NCBI GenBank assembly: GCA_016795145.1 | Contig: JAEUII010000286.1 | Location: forward strand, 1 to 38,776 | Length of the DNA: 38,776 nt | From: Planctomycetaceae bacterium | GTDB lineage: Bacteria; Planctomycetota; Planctomycetia; Planctomycetales; Planctomycetaceae | Direction of reading: 5' to 3' | Shown: positions 8,201 through 15,055 of the stretch, piece by piece | How positions within the stretch are numbered: the stretch's first letter is position 1 | Layout: every line of letters begins with the position of its first letter | Made by a program: the position numbers and the translations under genes | The notes under the pieces: generated by a model | Told to the model about the DNA's origin: nothing | Seen by the model: the letters and a program-made list of their open reading frames with translations, nothing else | Databases searched by the model: none

Positions 8201-9204
8201 ATCGTGACAACCGTGTCTTCCCAGCCTTCGATTGCTCCCGAATTGTCTGAGCGATCGGGAAGTTTCATGTACTGCGGATACTTGTACTGAACCTCGGTCA
8301 CTCGAGCAGAAGGAGGCTGCTCAACGCGAATCGTGAAGTCTGATGAATAGGCATCACCCGCGACGACTCGATAGGTAATGTCCTGTCGAACGCCGCGTCC
8401 ACCTTCACCGGTCATCAGGACTTTGTAGCGATGGTCATCTTCCGTCGCCTGCAGCGTCAGAGGTTCGTCGACGAACTTCTTGTCAGCGGTTGAATACAGG
8501 ATCTGTACCTGTTCGGGAACGACACCAGAAATGTCAACTTGAAACTCAACGTGAGTCCCCGCAGGGATTGTGGTATCGCCCGGGCGAATGTCATCGAGAA
8601 TTGTTCGAGTCGCCACTTGAGTCTGCGACAGCGTCAGCGGCCGAAGAAGACTCATCGACTTCGGACTGAACACGGCATACAGACATGTCAGCATCGTTAA
8701 CGTGAACAGCGCTGTCCCCATGCGAATGAGCCATCGTCGATCAATGACTTCATCGATATGGACTTCCGCCAGTTTTAGAGCTGCGCGTTTTTCCAGGGTC
8801 TTGTGGATTGCTGTGTCGGATGGGTAACCAGCAGCCTTGAGGTCAACCAGAGCCAGGAGACTTCCTTCCAGGCCCTCGGATGATTTGTCCAGCATCCTTG
8901 CAGCATACAGCGGATGAATGCGACGAAACCAGGGCATCACGATGAAACGGATCGCGATGCCAAGGCACAGGGTGAGCACCACCGCCAGCATGACAGCTCG
9001 AGTGATGGGACGGAAGCCGCCAGCGACCACCCAATGGTCCAGCAGAGTGAAAGTGAGCACATAGCCAATCAGCAGCAATCCGGTCAGGACGCCAGCTGTC
9101 ATCAGGTCGGTGGATTTGATACGACTGCGAGCCTGATCGACCTGGAACTGAATGAACTCATCCGGGTCCGCGTAGGTCTGCGAATGTTCTGAAACCGTCG
9201 ACAC
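5242..9204 (-). CDS. DUF4175-like membrane protein with long low-complexity repeats
   Basis: A 1320-residue protein with likely membrane segments at about 35-55, 69-90 and 160-179. A large Ig-like/beta-rich region follows (about 200-560) and contains PQYMKLPDRS and RDQAPIVRLLDP segments typical of DUF4175-like proteins. From about residue 575 it becomes Gln/Glu/Asn/Gly-rich. Residues about 715-900 carry about a dozen imperfect copies of a 15-residue unit (AGENKNGDGKTDDTK). Residues 962-1086 carry 25 copies of a pentapeptide (GGDSK/SGDSK/NGDSK). The C-terminal 150 residues are a conserved-looking helical domain (LALRRLQKELERGEVDQKLLDELGW; RYKQMLEAYQRSLSK). The start is GTG at 9204, with a GGGGGA stretch upstream. 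Relatives often sit near MoxR/DUF58 genes, which are not seen here. The function is unknown, and an envelope role is likely from topology. Confidence 0.88.
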   Translation of the reverse strand: MSTVSEHSQTYADPDEFIQFQVDQARSRIKSTDLMTAGVLTGLLLIGYVLTFTLLDHWVVAGGFRPITRAVMLAVVLTLCLGIAIRFIVMPWFRRIHPLYAARMLDKSSEGLEGSLLALVDLKAAGYPSDTAIHKTLEKRAALKLAEVHIDEVIDRRWLIRMGTALFTLTMLTCLYAVFSPKSMSLLRPLTLSQTQVATRTILDDIRPGDTTIPAGTHVEFQVDISGVVPEQVQILYSTADKKFVDEPLTLQATEDDHRYKVLMTGEGGRGVRQDITYRVVAGDAYSSDFTIRVEQPPSARVTEVQYKYPQYMKLPDRSDNSGAIEGWEDTVVTIKAESNVPLKSAVIELSDDASFKVRGEEVPVQVNGTALTATMKLEDRSDGTFPKFYRIQVTDEKDNHDPEPAAYPMEIRRDQAPIVRLLDPSRDLEVPANAIVPLLVEVEDPDFLLRNVTLNYSVNGQPRQPGEVLLDTTETGETKKWTGTWDFRLELLKLNDGDVVTYHIQARDNRPPLGNMGRSSELNLVIKPPVSEEEVQEQLAQDRELQQQQMKDRQNKEQNGEAAEQPQPGEGTENPQNDNANPQEGNQPGDTPQDGTQEGTEPGQEGANGNSTGKSGDAQKSNGKPGDQKNGQTSEQPGDTDENSGNSTADPKQNPKSTPGKNSQGSDKPKKAGDDEALQRLLDSMKEKPQNKDDGQSESSNNEENNSKKKDGTAGENNNGDGKSDDSKAGENKNGDSKTDDTKAGDSKTDDTKAGDNKNGDNKNGDGKAGDNKNGDGKTDDTKAGENKNGDGKSDDTEVGENKNGDGKTDDTKAGENKNSDGKTDDTKAGENKNGGGKTDDTKAGENKNGDGKTDDSKAGENKNGDGKTDDTKAGENKNGDGKTDDTKAGENKNGSKKTEDDKNGDGKQQSSNENGTDGKQSSTDNKAGMNSNAGAKGDRNKTGKESSPDGQGNEKESSKSGDSKSGDSKNGDSKGGDSKGGDSKSGDSKSGDSKGGDSKGGDSKGGDSKGGDSKGGDSKSGDSKSGDSKSGDSKGGDSKGGDSKGGDSKGGDSKGGDSKSGDSKNGDSKNGDSKNGDSKGGESKEGEQKEGDSKGGGEPKGGEQKGGAGGKSGGKPKSNSSGRRQPNGRHADGPGNNDVDSEGVEDQPMSEGEDAGKGRPGDGDEPNNGDPANPEEQEMDAPKPTDEQVEQSAQAAGLALRRLQKELERGEVDQKLLDELGWTQEELQQFVERMQKQLDERKLNEQQQKEKDLSQKSFEEMLRSLDLESTGSSREGKSERDRDRQDTTNRQSAPPARYKQMLEAYQRSLSKPAGAKGK
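5947..6321 (-). repeat. 25 x 15-bp tandem repeat inside the DUF4175-like gene
   Basis: Exactly 375 bp, or 25 units of 15 bp, each encoding [G/S/N]GDSK (one unit GGESK). On the plus strand the unit reads CTTTGAGTCACCGCC with third-position variants. The array length is a multiple of three, so gain or loss of units keeps the frame. All six frames are largely free of stops, which produces long false open frames on both strands. Confidence 0.95.
6500..7060 (-). repeat. About 12 imperfect 45-bp tandem repeats inside the DUF4175-like gene
   Basis: Units of about 45 bp encode 15-residue repeats of the type AGENKNGDGKTDDTK, with shortened variants (AGDSKTDDTK, AGDNKNGDNK) at the N-terminal side. Boundaries are approximate because the edges are degenerate. 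The composition is highly charged and Gly/Asn/Asp/Lys-rich, consistent with a disordered linker. Confidence 0.85.
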
Positions 9205-9446
9205 CGTCGGATCCCCCGCTACAGCCCGTCAATGAATGCTCGGAGCGTCAATGGACGATTCGCATCGTCGCCTGCTGAGAGTCATAAGACACGGCGAATT
9301 CTCTGCAGTTTACGCAACTTTTTGAATATTATCGGTGCAGAATCGCCTGTCCAGACGACCGAACTTGCAGAACGCCAACCAATTCGAATCAATTTGAGAC
9401 GTCGTGCGGTCGCAGAAGTTCCGGAAATGACTGGAATCCAGTGTAG

Positions 9447-9820
9447 AACGGCTGCCCTCAGCCGTTGACGATCAGGGCTTTCATGGAAGCGATTGAGGAC
9501 AATCGCTCCACAATGACCGGGTAGCACAGGCGAAGCCTGTGCCGCACCGCGGCCGGAAGCCGAAGTGACCGCGTAGTAATTCCAGTGCATGCCCGCCTGG
9601 CAATACAGGATCCTGGTGACGGCTTCCGGGCCAAGGGCCCACAGGTTTACATAGCCTGGGCCATCGGCCCAGGAGACGTCAGCACGAATCCACACAGGCC
9701 TGAAGGGCCGACCGTTACGGTTTGTGCAAACGGCCGGCCCGATTGGGCCTTAGAAGTATCGGGGATCCATAACCCTGGGCCGATGGCCCAGGCTATGCAA
9801 ACGAATGGCCCGTTGGGCCG
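9447..9820. repeat. REP-like cluster of palindromes
   Basis: Perfect stem-loops are at 9447-9466 (AACGGCTG/CAGCCGTT, loop CCCT), 9488-9507 (AGCGATTG/CAATCGCT, loop AGGA) and 9524-9542 (GCACAGGC/GCCTGTGC, loop GAA). Next comes an inverted pair GGCCGGAAGCCG (9551-9562) and CGGCTTCCGGGCC (9620-9632). The outermost pair is 9645-9673 and 9774-9802, 29-bp arms with one mismatch, both containing CCTGGGCC and CATAGCC-type sequence. Smaller GGCC-NNNN-GGCC palindromes lie at about 9735-9748 and 9807-9819. This density resembles bacterial REP/BIME-type intergenic repeats. No transposase lies within the window. Confidence 0.75.
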
Positions 9821-9882
9821 GAACCGCAGGCGGTGCGATGGTCAGTTCGGCCGAGCCGACAGCGAAGCTTCTGAGGCGCATG

Positions 9883-9922
9883 AAAAAAACACCGGGGCTC
9901 TTTCGAGTATTCCCGGTGTTTT
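9883..9922 (-). terminator. Intrinsic terminator of tRNA-Cys
   Basis: On the minus strand, immediately after the tRNA, arms AAAACACCGGG and CCCGGTGTTTT form a long stem with an A/G-rich loop. The stem is followed by a run of seven T (complement of 9883-9889). This is a textbook rho-independent terminator. Confidence 0.88.
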
Positions 9923-9926
9923 CAAG

Positions 9927-9999
9927 AGGGGCGAGAGGGAGTCGAACCCTCGCGTGACGGATTTGCAATCCGTTGCCTTAGCCACTTGGCTACCGCCCC
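9927..9999 (-). tRNA. tRNA-Cys (anticodon GCA)
   Basis: A 73-nt cloverleaf on the minus strand. The acceptor stem is GGGGCGG paired with TCGCCCC (one G-U), and the D-arm is GCC...GGC. The anticodon stem ACGGA/TCCGT encloses loop TTGCAAA, giving anticodon GCA for cysteine. The T-arm is GAGGG-TTCGACT-CCCTC. The discriminator base is U, as expected for tRNA-Cys. The 3' CCA is not encoded (CTT follows), so it must be added by nucleotidyltransferase. A TATAAA-like -10 lies about 50 nt upstream (complement of 10051-10058), without a good -35. Confidence 0.97.
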
Positions 10000-10437
10000 A
10001 AAGTTGATTCAGAGAAACTGGGCAGAATTTGCTGGCCCTGTCGTCTCGGAATTTTATACCGAATCTATCGGCAGACGGTCCATGCCGCTGGAGCCCATTT
10101 CCAGCGAAAATCTAGTTCGGGAATCCCCGACTTTTCTCTGTCACCGTGAAGTGGCGAGTTTCGCAGGCTGGTCAAACTCTAGGGAATTTGACCAGGAAAA
10201 CCGGGCAATCTAAAGACATCCGGGATTCCTGAGGGTTCGCTGACACTCTGGTAGAAGCCACCCGGTTCGCTGCGTAGGATGGAAATCGCGTCAAATCGAC
10301 GTGCTTTGAGATGCCTGGCTTTGAGACGTCTGGCGTTCCGGCGGCGCGCCAACCATGGTTCCGGAAGCAACGTCGTCCAACGCAAAACACTTGAGAATTC
10401 CTGTCTGTCGATAGCGAACTGTGAAGGGATAACCACC
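10000..10437. other. 438-bp spacer between tRNA-Cys and the 268-residue gene
   Basis: No convincing gene. The reading frame of the downstream gene stays open back to 10279, but this stretch is Arg/Leu-rich and not protein-like. A perfect 9-bp inverted repeat lies at 10168-10195 (CTGGTCAAA ... TTTGACCAG). Its right arm overlaps a TTGACC that could be a -35 box, although the -10 17 nt later (TAAAGA) is poor. Confidence 0.5.
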
Positions 10438-11244
10438 GTGGCTGAATCTGAAGAAGTACTGATCCAGGTTGCTCGCGATGCCGTCAGCCAGTGCAACTGG
10501 GTAGTGGGTGAATGTGCCTCGAAGTGGACTCAGAAGTATGCTCGAGGTCGTACCGATGGTGACTTCGGTCAGATGGTCGGCTTGAGTGGCGACCAGATTT
10601 TCCAGCGCCGCCGTGTCTGGGAAGCTTTTGGAGATCTTCACAAGAAGTTCAAGACACTCAAATGGTCCTTTTTCTACGTCGCTCTGAACTGGGACGATGC
10701 GGAAGACTGTCTCGCCTGGGCTCAGGATGCCGAAGCCACAGTCGCAGAAATGCGAGCGTGGCGACGCGCTCAGCGGGGCGAAGACCTGTTTGCGGAATCT
10801 TCTGAAGGCTATTCGGAATGGGCAGCTCCACTTGGCGGCATGGATACCAGCGCGGTTCCGCTTTCACGCGTGGTTGATCCGTCGCAGTACACCCCAAGTG
10901 GAATGGGCGATCGAGCCGGTCTGATGGCCGCAGGGGCTCGTCATGTAACAGCGACGATGGACGCCGTCGCTCGAGATGCCGGCGGCGATGCGTCTTACGC
11001 TCCGTTCCGCTCAGAAGCTGGCTCGCCCGCGCCGAAGATTCGAGATCAGGAACCTGGTGCAGAGAAGCAGGAACTGACGCCGGAACAGTTCTGGAAGCGA
11101 GCGTCCTCCATGCTGGACAAACTCAGCCGTGCTTTGAGCCCGAAGCTGCTGAAGGCCCTCGAGAAGCAGCCGGAATCGGTGCGTGAGAAGCTGCGCGAGT
11201 CGCTGAATGACATCGTGGAAAAGCTCGAAGGCAATTTGGAGTAA
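10438..11244 (+). CDS. Uncharacterised protein with possible N-terminal HTH
   Basis: A 268-residue cytoplasmic protein from the GTG at 10438, preceded by GAAGGGA about 8 nt upstream. The frame is open further upstream, but that sequence is implausible. Residues about 1-95 are helical and carry GDFGQMVGLSGDQIFQRRRVWEAFG followed by WSFFYVALNW. This layout resembles DNA-binding helical domains such as DUF3102/ParB-type 'FS..TA...MRLAE.F', a weak similarity judged by eye. Residues 95-190 are variable and Gly/Ala-rich. Residues 200-268 form a second helical segment (FWKRASSMLDKLSRALSPKLLKALEK ... LNDIVEKLEGNLE). No enzyme motif is seen. Neighbours give no clue. I do not recognise the gene. Confidence 0.8.
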   Translation: MAESEEVLIQVARDAVSQCNWVVGECASKWTQKYARGRTDGDFGQMVGLSGDQIFQRRRVWEAFGDLHKKFKTLKWSFFYVALNWDDAEDCLAWAQDAEATVAEMRAWRRAQRGEDLFAESSEGYSEWAAPLGGMDTSAVPLSRVVDPSQYTPSGMGDRAGLMAAGARHVTATMDAVARDAGGDASYAPFRSEAGSPAPKIRDQEPGAEKQELTPEQFWKRASSMLDKLSRALSPKLLKALEKQPESVREKLRESLNDIVEKLEGNLE

Positions 11245-11249
11245 ATGCT

Positions 11250-11284
11250 GGTTCTTGGTTCTTGGTTCTTTGTTCTTTGTTGGT
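11250..11284. repeat. TTCTTGG heptamer microsatellite
   Basis: Two to three copies of GGTTCTT, then TTGTTCT variants, directly after the stop of the 268-residue gene. The same heptamer occurs at 15957-15990, again directly beside a gene end, suggesting a dispersed microsatellite. Confidence 0.6.
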
Positions 11285-11574
11285 GTGGCCCCGTTTCCAA
11301 TCTTGCCGGCGCTCGATCGTCTTCCCTCAAATCAGATTTTGGGGGAAGACGTTTTTGTTCACTGGCACATAGTCAGCCATGTTCGATCAGAGGCGCAATG
11401 GGTGTTTGGAGCGACTGAGGGCAATCGATCTGCAGCGGCTGTTTGCGTGGGATTGGGGAGAAGCGGGCTGAGGGCAGGGCGATTTTTCGAAAATTCGATT
11501 ACCCAGACTTCCTGCCCTCGTTTGATGCTCGAATTTGTACGTAAAAGCAGGCAATCTGCGCAATAAAACTGCCG

Positions 11575-11602
11575 TTGACCGTCTTTTGTGAATGGATACA
11601 AT
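11575..11602 (+). promoter_or_regulatory. Likely sigma70-type promoter of the response regulator
   Basis: TTGACC at 11575-11580 and TACAAT at 11597-11602 are separated by 16 bp and match 5 of 6 consensus bases each. Transcription would begin near 11609, leaving an untranslated leader of about 245 nt before the ATG at 11855. Confidence 0.55.
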
Positions 11603-11854
11603 CGGTCGAGTTGAGGATTGGCAGAACCAGGGAAACTGCTGCAACTCGAAGTGACTTCGGGGACTTTGCGGGCTCTTTGGGATGCCACACAAAGGTACTC
11701 GCAGTGTTTCAGGGCGAATCACACTGGACCAAGGAATCGCCACAGCGACTTTTCTTCCAGTGATGAAGCGTCAGGGATGGCGTCCGACGGACGGTCGGAC
11801 GATGGGATGCTGCTCTCCGCAGCTCATCGCTTTTTCCCCAAACGGATTGTGCTC

Positions 11855-12433
11855 ATGAAAACAGTGTTCACGACTGGCGAAGCCGCCAAGATCTGCAAGG
11901 TCAGCCAGCAGACCATCATCCGCTGCTTTGACTCGGGACAGCTGAAAGGGTTCCGCGTCCCGGGATCACGCTTCCGTCGAATCCCGCGCGATGTGCTGTA
12001 CAAATTCATGAAGGAAAACGGCATCCCCACGGATGCTCTGGAAAGCGGTAAACGCAAGGCTCTGATCGTCGACGACGACGTGGAGCTTGTGGAACTGATT
12101 ACGGATGCTCTGGAAGCTGATGGCCGCTTCGAAGTCCGCATTGCGAACAATGGTTTTGATGCTGGCATGATGGTCAAAGAATACCATCCTGACATCATCG
12201 TGCTGGACGTGATGCTGCCAGACATTAACGGCAAAGAAGTGTGCCAGCGCGTTCGCAGCGATTCGGCCCTGGACGATGTTCGCATCATCTGCATCAGCGG
12301 TATGGTCGAGCAGGACAAGATCCAGGAACTGAAGGCTTCGGGAGCGAACCACTTCCTGCAGAAGCCGTTCGAAGTGGAAGCATTGATTGACAACATCTGT
12401 CGTCTGCTCGACATTGAACAGGTCGAAGCCTAG
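11855..12433 (+). CDS. Response regulator with N-terminal excisionase/MerR-like HTH
   Basis: A 192-residue protein from ATG 11855. Residues 1-55 form an excisionase/MerR-type helix-turn-helix (TTGEAAKICKVSQQTIIRCF, then the wing-like LKGFRVPGSRFRRIPRDVLYKFM). Residues 67-187 are a CheY-type receiver: acidic pocket Asp73-75, phospho-acceptor Asp118 (IIVLDVMLPD), Ser148 and Lys170 (LQKPF). This order, DNA-binding domain first and receiver last, is the reverse of OmpR or NarL regulators. A soluble histidine kinase starts about 160 bp downstream and is the likely partner. The last codon's stop TAG is the first three bases of a dispersed palindromic element. Target genes are unknown. Confidence 0.92.
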   Translation: MKTVFTTGEAAKICKVSQQTIIRCFDSGQLKGFRVPGSRFRRIPRDVLYKFMKENGIPTDALESGKRKALIVDDDVELVELITDALEADGRFEVRIANNGFDAGMMVKEYHPDIIVLDVMLPDINGKEVCQRVRSDSALDDVRIICISGMVEQDKIQELKASGANHFLQKPFEVEALIDNICRLLDIEQVEA

Positions 12434-12452
12434 TGGATCTTGCTAAAGATCC
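12431..12452 (+). repeat. Dispersed 22-bp palindromic element, copy 2
   Basis: Arms GGATCTT (12435-12441) and AAGATCC (12446-12452) around GCTA, preceded by TAGT. All 22 bases are identical to copy 1 at 5174-5195, which lies in the opposite orientation. Its first three bases supply the stop codon of the response regulator. Confidence 0.75.
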
Positions 12453-12550
12453 CTGAGTCGCAGCACTTTTCGCAAAGTCCACAACCCGAATTCAAAGCTT
12501 GACGAACCACGAGGTTCACAAACCACGGGGTTCTCGGATCAGGTTCTCAC

Positions 12551-12574
12551 AACGGTCGCTTCACGGCGACCGTT
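12551..12574 (+). terminator. Stem-loop in the leader of the histidine kinase
   Basis: Perfect 9-bp arms AACGGTCGC and GCGACCGTT around TTCACG, followed by the T-rich GTTCGTTTCC. It sits 118 bp after the regulator stop and just before the kinase Shine-Dalgarno. It could attenuate read-through from regulator to kinase or act as a leader structure. Confidence 0.5.
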
Positions 12575-12594
12575 GTTCGTTTCCGGAGGCCATG

Positions 12595-13740
12595 ATGTCG
12601 GCAATCGGAGGATTCTCAGACTCTGATCATTCCGCTTCTCTGCTGCGCGGACTGACGACCGGGCTGTCGTGGAGCGACGCGACACGGACCTGTGTTCAAC
12701 ACTGTTGCAGCCAGCCTGCTGTTGCGGCTGCAGCGCTGGTGACAGTGAACACGGATGGTTCCTTGCTGGTTGATTCCGGACGCTTCATCGGTCAAAGCAA
12801 CATCAGTCTTTCCCGGACGATTGTCGATCGATCGTTTGGGACTATTCTCAATCGCCAGTCGATCCTTGAACTGGTCTCCGGGCTGGGTGTTTTTAGCGGG
12901 CTGACCGTTCAGTTGTTTCCGTGGCCCGATCTCGGTGCCGTACTTCTGATCCAGCAGTCGTCATCGACAACTCCAGCCGGGGATTCGGTTGGCGATTTGC
13001 TGCAGTCGGTAACTCGACAACTTTTGGGACGAAGCACGGATCGCTCGTTGTTATTTCCGGACCTGTCACTTCTTGAAGCCATGGCGGAGTATGCTGCAGG
13101 GGCTGGGCATGAGATCAACAATCCTCTGGCTAGCATCATTGGTCAGGCGCAGTTGCTGATGAAGTCCGACACATCTCTTGAACGTCGTCAGGCCCTGGAA
13201 ACGATTGGTGCTCAGGCCTGGCGCATTCGAGACATGATTGGCAACTCGATGCTGTTCGCTCGGCCGCCGATACCACAGCGAACTTCATTTCCCCTGATCC
13301 CCGCGCTTCAGGAACTCATGGGCGCGCTGAGTCAGGCGGCGGAAGACAGTCGAGTTGAACTTCACCTCTCCGCGCAGGATGAGCGTGTGTTGTTGAATGC
13401 GGACCGTTCACAGATCTCGAACGCAGTTGCTCAGCTAATTCGGAACAGCATCCAGGCGATCACCTCGAAGAACGCTCCTGGAAATGTGGAAGTCGAAGTG
13501 CGCAGCGACGTTGAGGGTGTTGTTGAGATTGTCGTTCGCGATGATGGACCGGGATTGCAATCTGAAACCGTGCGGCGGCATCTGTTCACCCCGTTCTTTT
13601 CGGGCCGTTCCGCTGGCCGAGGGCTGGGGTTTGGCCTGAGTCTTGCGTGGCAAATTGTGCGGATGCATCAGGGACTGCTGTTTCACCAAACGCCCAGCTC
13701 GGGCGGGGCTGAATTTCTGATGGGGCTGCCGCGGGAGTAG
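12595..13740 (+). CDS. Soluble sensor histidine kinase
   Basis: A 381-residue cytoplasmic histidine kinase without membrane segments. Residues 1-155 are a GAF-like or unrecognised sensor region (LVTVNTDGSLLVDSGRFIGQ). The H-box is AGAGHEINNPLASIIGQAQLL, with phospho-acceptor His172, HisKA type. The ATP-binding domain has the N-box LIRNSIQAI (Asn284), G1 DDGPG (316-320) and G2 GRGLGFGLSL. The frame is open back to 12499. GGAGG at 12585-12589 fits the ATG at 12595 (5-nt spacing) better than the adjacent ATG at 12592, so 12595 is chosen. It follows the HTH-receiver gene and is its probable cognate kinase. The signal is unknown. Confidence 0.93.
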   Translation: MSAIGGFSDSDHSASLLRGLTTGLSWSDATRTCVQHCCSQPAVAAAALVTVNTDGSLLVDSGRFIGQSNISLSRTIVDRSFGTILNRQSILELVSGLGVFSGLTVQLFPWPDLGAVLLIQQSSSTTPAGDSVGDLLQSVTRQLLGRSTDRSLLFPDLSLLEAMAEYAAGAGHEINNPLASIIGQAQLLMKSDTSLERRQALETIGAQAWRIRDMIGNSMLFARPPIPQRTSFPLIPALQELMGALSQAAEDSRVELHLSAQDERVLLNADRSQISNAVAQLIRNSIQAITSKNAPGNVEVEVRSDVEGVVEIVVRDDGPGLQSETVRRHLFTPFFSGRSAGRGLGFGLSLAWQIVRMHQGLLFHQTPSSGGAEFLMGLPRE

Positions 13741-14024
13741 TTCGAGGGGAGAAGGCCGTTCCCCGATGCAAGGCCACTGTTCTCCCTGCCAAACCTCGCA
13801 GAACCGGGGGCCCGAATTTGGGGCGTACTGTTCACAGAGTGAACAACGACATTGGATTTCTCATACGCAGGTGACCGGAAAAGACTCACATTTGATCCTT
13901 GACCCACGACCTGTCAGTTCCGGACCATCTCCCGTCGGCTTTTCTCAACCCTCAAACCGGCCGCGACCGACATTCAGAAGCGAGTCCGTCGGCTGCGACC
14001 CCCTTCCCACCGGAATATTTTGAC

Positions 14025-15053
14025 ATGACCGCCTCCAAGCTGCAGGGAATTTTCACTCCGAACCTGGTTCCGTATACGGCAGACGGCGGTATCAATGAGG
14101 CAGAATTGCGACGGTATGCGGACTGGCTGATCGACCGAGGCGTGCATGGTCTGTACCCCAACGGCTCGACCGGCGAGTTCACTCGATTCACACCGGAAGA
14201 GCGTCGTCGCATCGTTGCCATCCTGGCTGATCAGGTGCGCGGTCGAGTTCCGATTCTGGCGGGTGCGGCAGAAGCGAACGTCAAGGAAACCATTCGAGCC
14301 TGTGAGTATTATGCGTCGCTTGGCATTCGAGCCGTCGCGATTGTGGCTCCGTTCTATTACAAGCTCAGCCCCGCATCGGTCTATGCTTACTTTGCGGAAA
14401 TCGGTCGCAACACTCCGATCGACGTGACGCTGTACAACATCCCGATGTTTGCCAGTCCGATTGATGTGCCTACGATTCAGCGCCTCTCAGAAGAGTATGA
14501 GCGGATCGTTGCGATTAAAGATTCGTCCGGCGACATTCCTCACATGATCCGCATGATCCAGGCGGTGCGACCAAACCGACCTGAGTTTGCTTTCCTGACT
14601 GGCTGGGATGCAGCGTTGATGCCAATGCTGCTCGCGGGTTGCGACGGTGGCACGAATGCAAGTTCCGGTGTCGTCCCTGAGCTGACTCGCAAACTGTACG
14701 ATCTCACCACCGCTTACAAGATCGACGAAGCGCGCAAGGTGCAGTACGACCTGGTCCGTCTGTTTGACACCATGATTTATTCGGCCGAGTTTCCTGAAGG
14801 CTTCCGAGCGGCCGTTGGTCTGCGCGGATTCCGAATGGGGCAGGGGCGTCAGCCACTGTCTGACAAGCAGAAGACTGATCTTGGAACATTGAGCCGCGAG
14901 CTCCAGTGCATGCTGTCTGCCCACGGGTTCACTGATCAGCCGATTGGTGGTTGTCCGATCGGTGATGCAGGAGCCAGCCAGCCAAACCCAGCAGAGGTTT
15001 CAGTCATTGTTCAGCAGGTCGTCGCTGAACTGGCGCGTCGAGGACTCATGTAG
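14025..15053 (+). CDS. DapA/NanA-family class I aldolase with C-terminal helical tail
   Basis: A 342-residue member of the dihydrodipicolinate synthase / N-acetylneuraminate lyase family: TIM-barrel enzymes that form a Schiff base between lysine and pyruvate or a 2-keto acid. The motif GSTGEF (48-53), Tyr137 (LYNIP) and the Schiff-base Lys165 (AIKDSSGD) are all present. The barrel and C-terminal helices end near residue 300, the usual family length. An extra 42 residues follow: a Gly/Pro-rich linker and an amphipathic helix, [19 protein letters not shown] (322-340). The ATG at 14025 has no strong ribosome site. The frame is open upstream to 13899, but that stretch is not family-like. Substrate cannot be assigned: it may be a DapA, NanA or sugar-acid aldolase. 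Confidence 0.9.
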   Translation: MTASKLQGIFTPNLVPYTADGGINEAELRRYADWLIDRGVHGLYPNGSTGEFTRFTPEERRRIVAILADQVRGRVPILAGAAEANVKETIRACEYYASLGIRAVAIVAPFYYKLSPASVYAYFAEIGRNTPIDVTLYNIPMFASPIDVPTIQRLSEEYERIVAIKDSSGDIPHMIRMIQAVRPNRPEFAFLTGWDAALMPMLLAGCDGGTNASSGVVPELTRKLYDLTTAYKIDEARKVQYDLVRLFDTMIYSAEFPEGFRAAVGLRGFRMGQGRQPLSDKQKTDLGTLSRELQCMLSAHGFTDQPIGGCPIGDAGASQPNPAEVSVIVQQVVAELARRGLM

Positions 15054-15055
15054 GG

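Larger units (their letters stand above)
9205..9926. other. 720-bp gene-free region holding a palindrome cluster
   Basis: No credible coding sequence. The first 240 bp, upstream of the DUF4175-like gene, are featureless to my eye. From 9447 to about 9820 the DNA is a succession of inverted repeats, described separately. The last part holds the terminator of tRNA-Cys. Confidence 0.7.
11245..11854. other. 610-bp spacer with heptamer repeats and a promoter
   Basis: Starts with TTCTTGG/TTCTTTG heptamer repeats (11250-11284) and holds the response-regulator promoter at 11575-11602. The response-regulator frame is open back to 11618, but residues before the ATG at 11855 do not resemble the family. 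No gene is supported here. Confidence 0.55.

Noticed and set aside
9645..9802. Possible small insertion sequence bounded by 29-bp inverted repeats
   Set aside because: The interior is only 100 bp with no coding capacity, and I could not see a flanking target duplication. A non-autonomous element cannot be excluded, so I describe it as a palindrome cluster.
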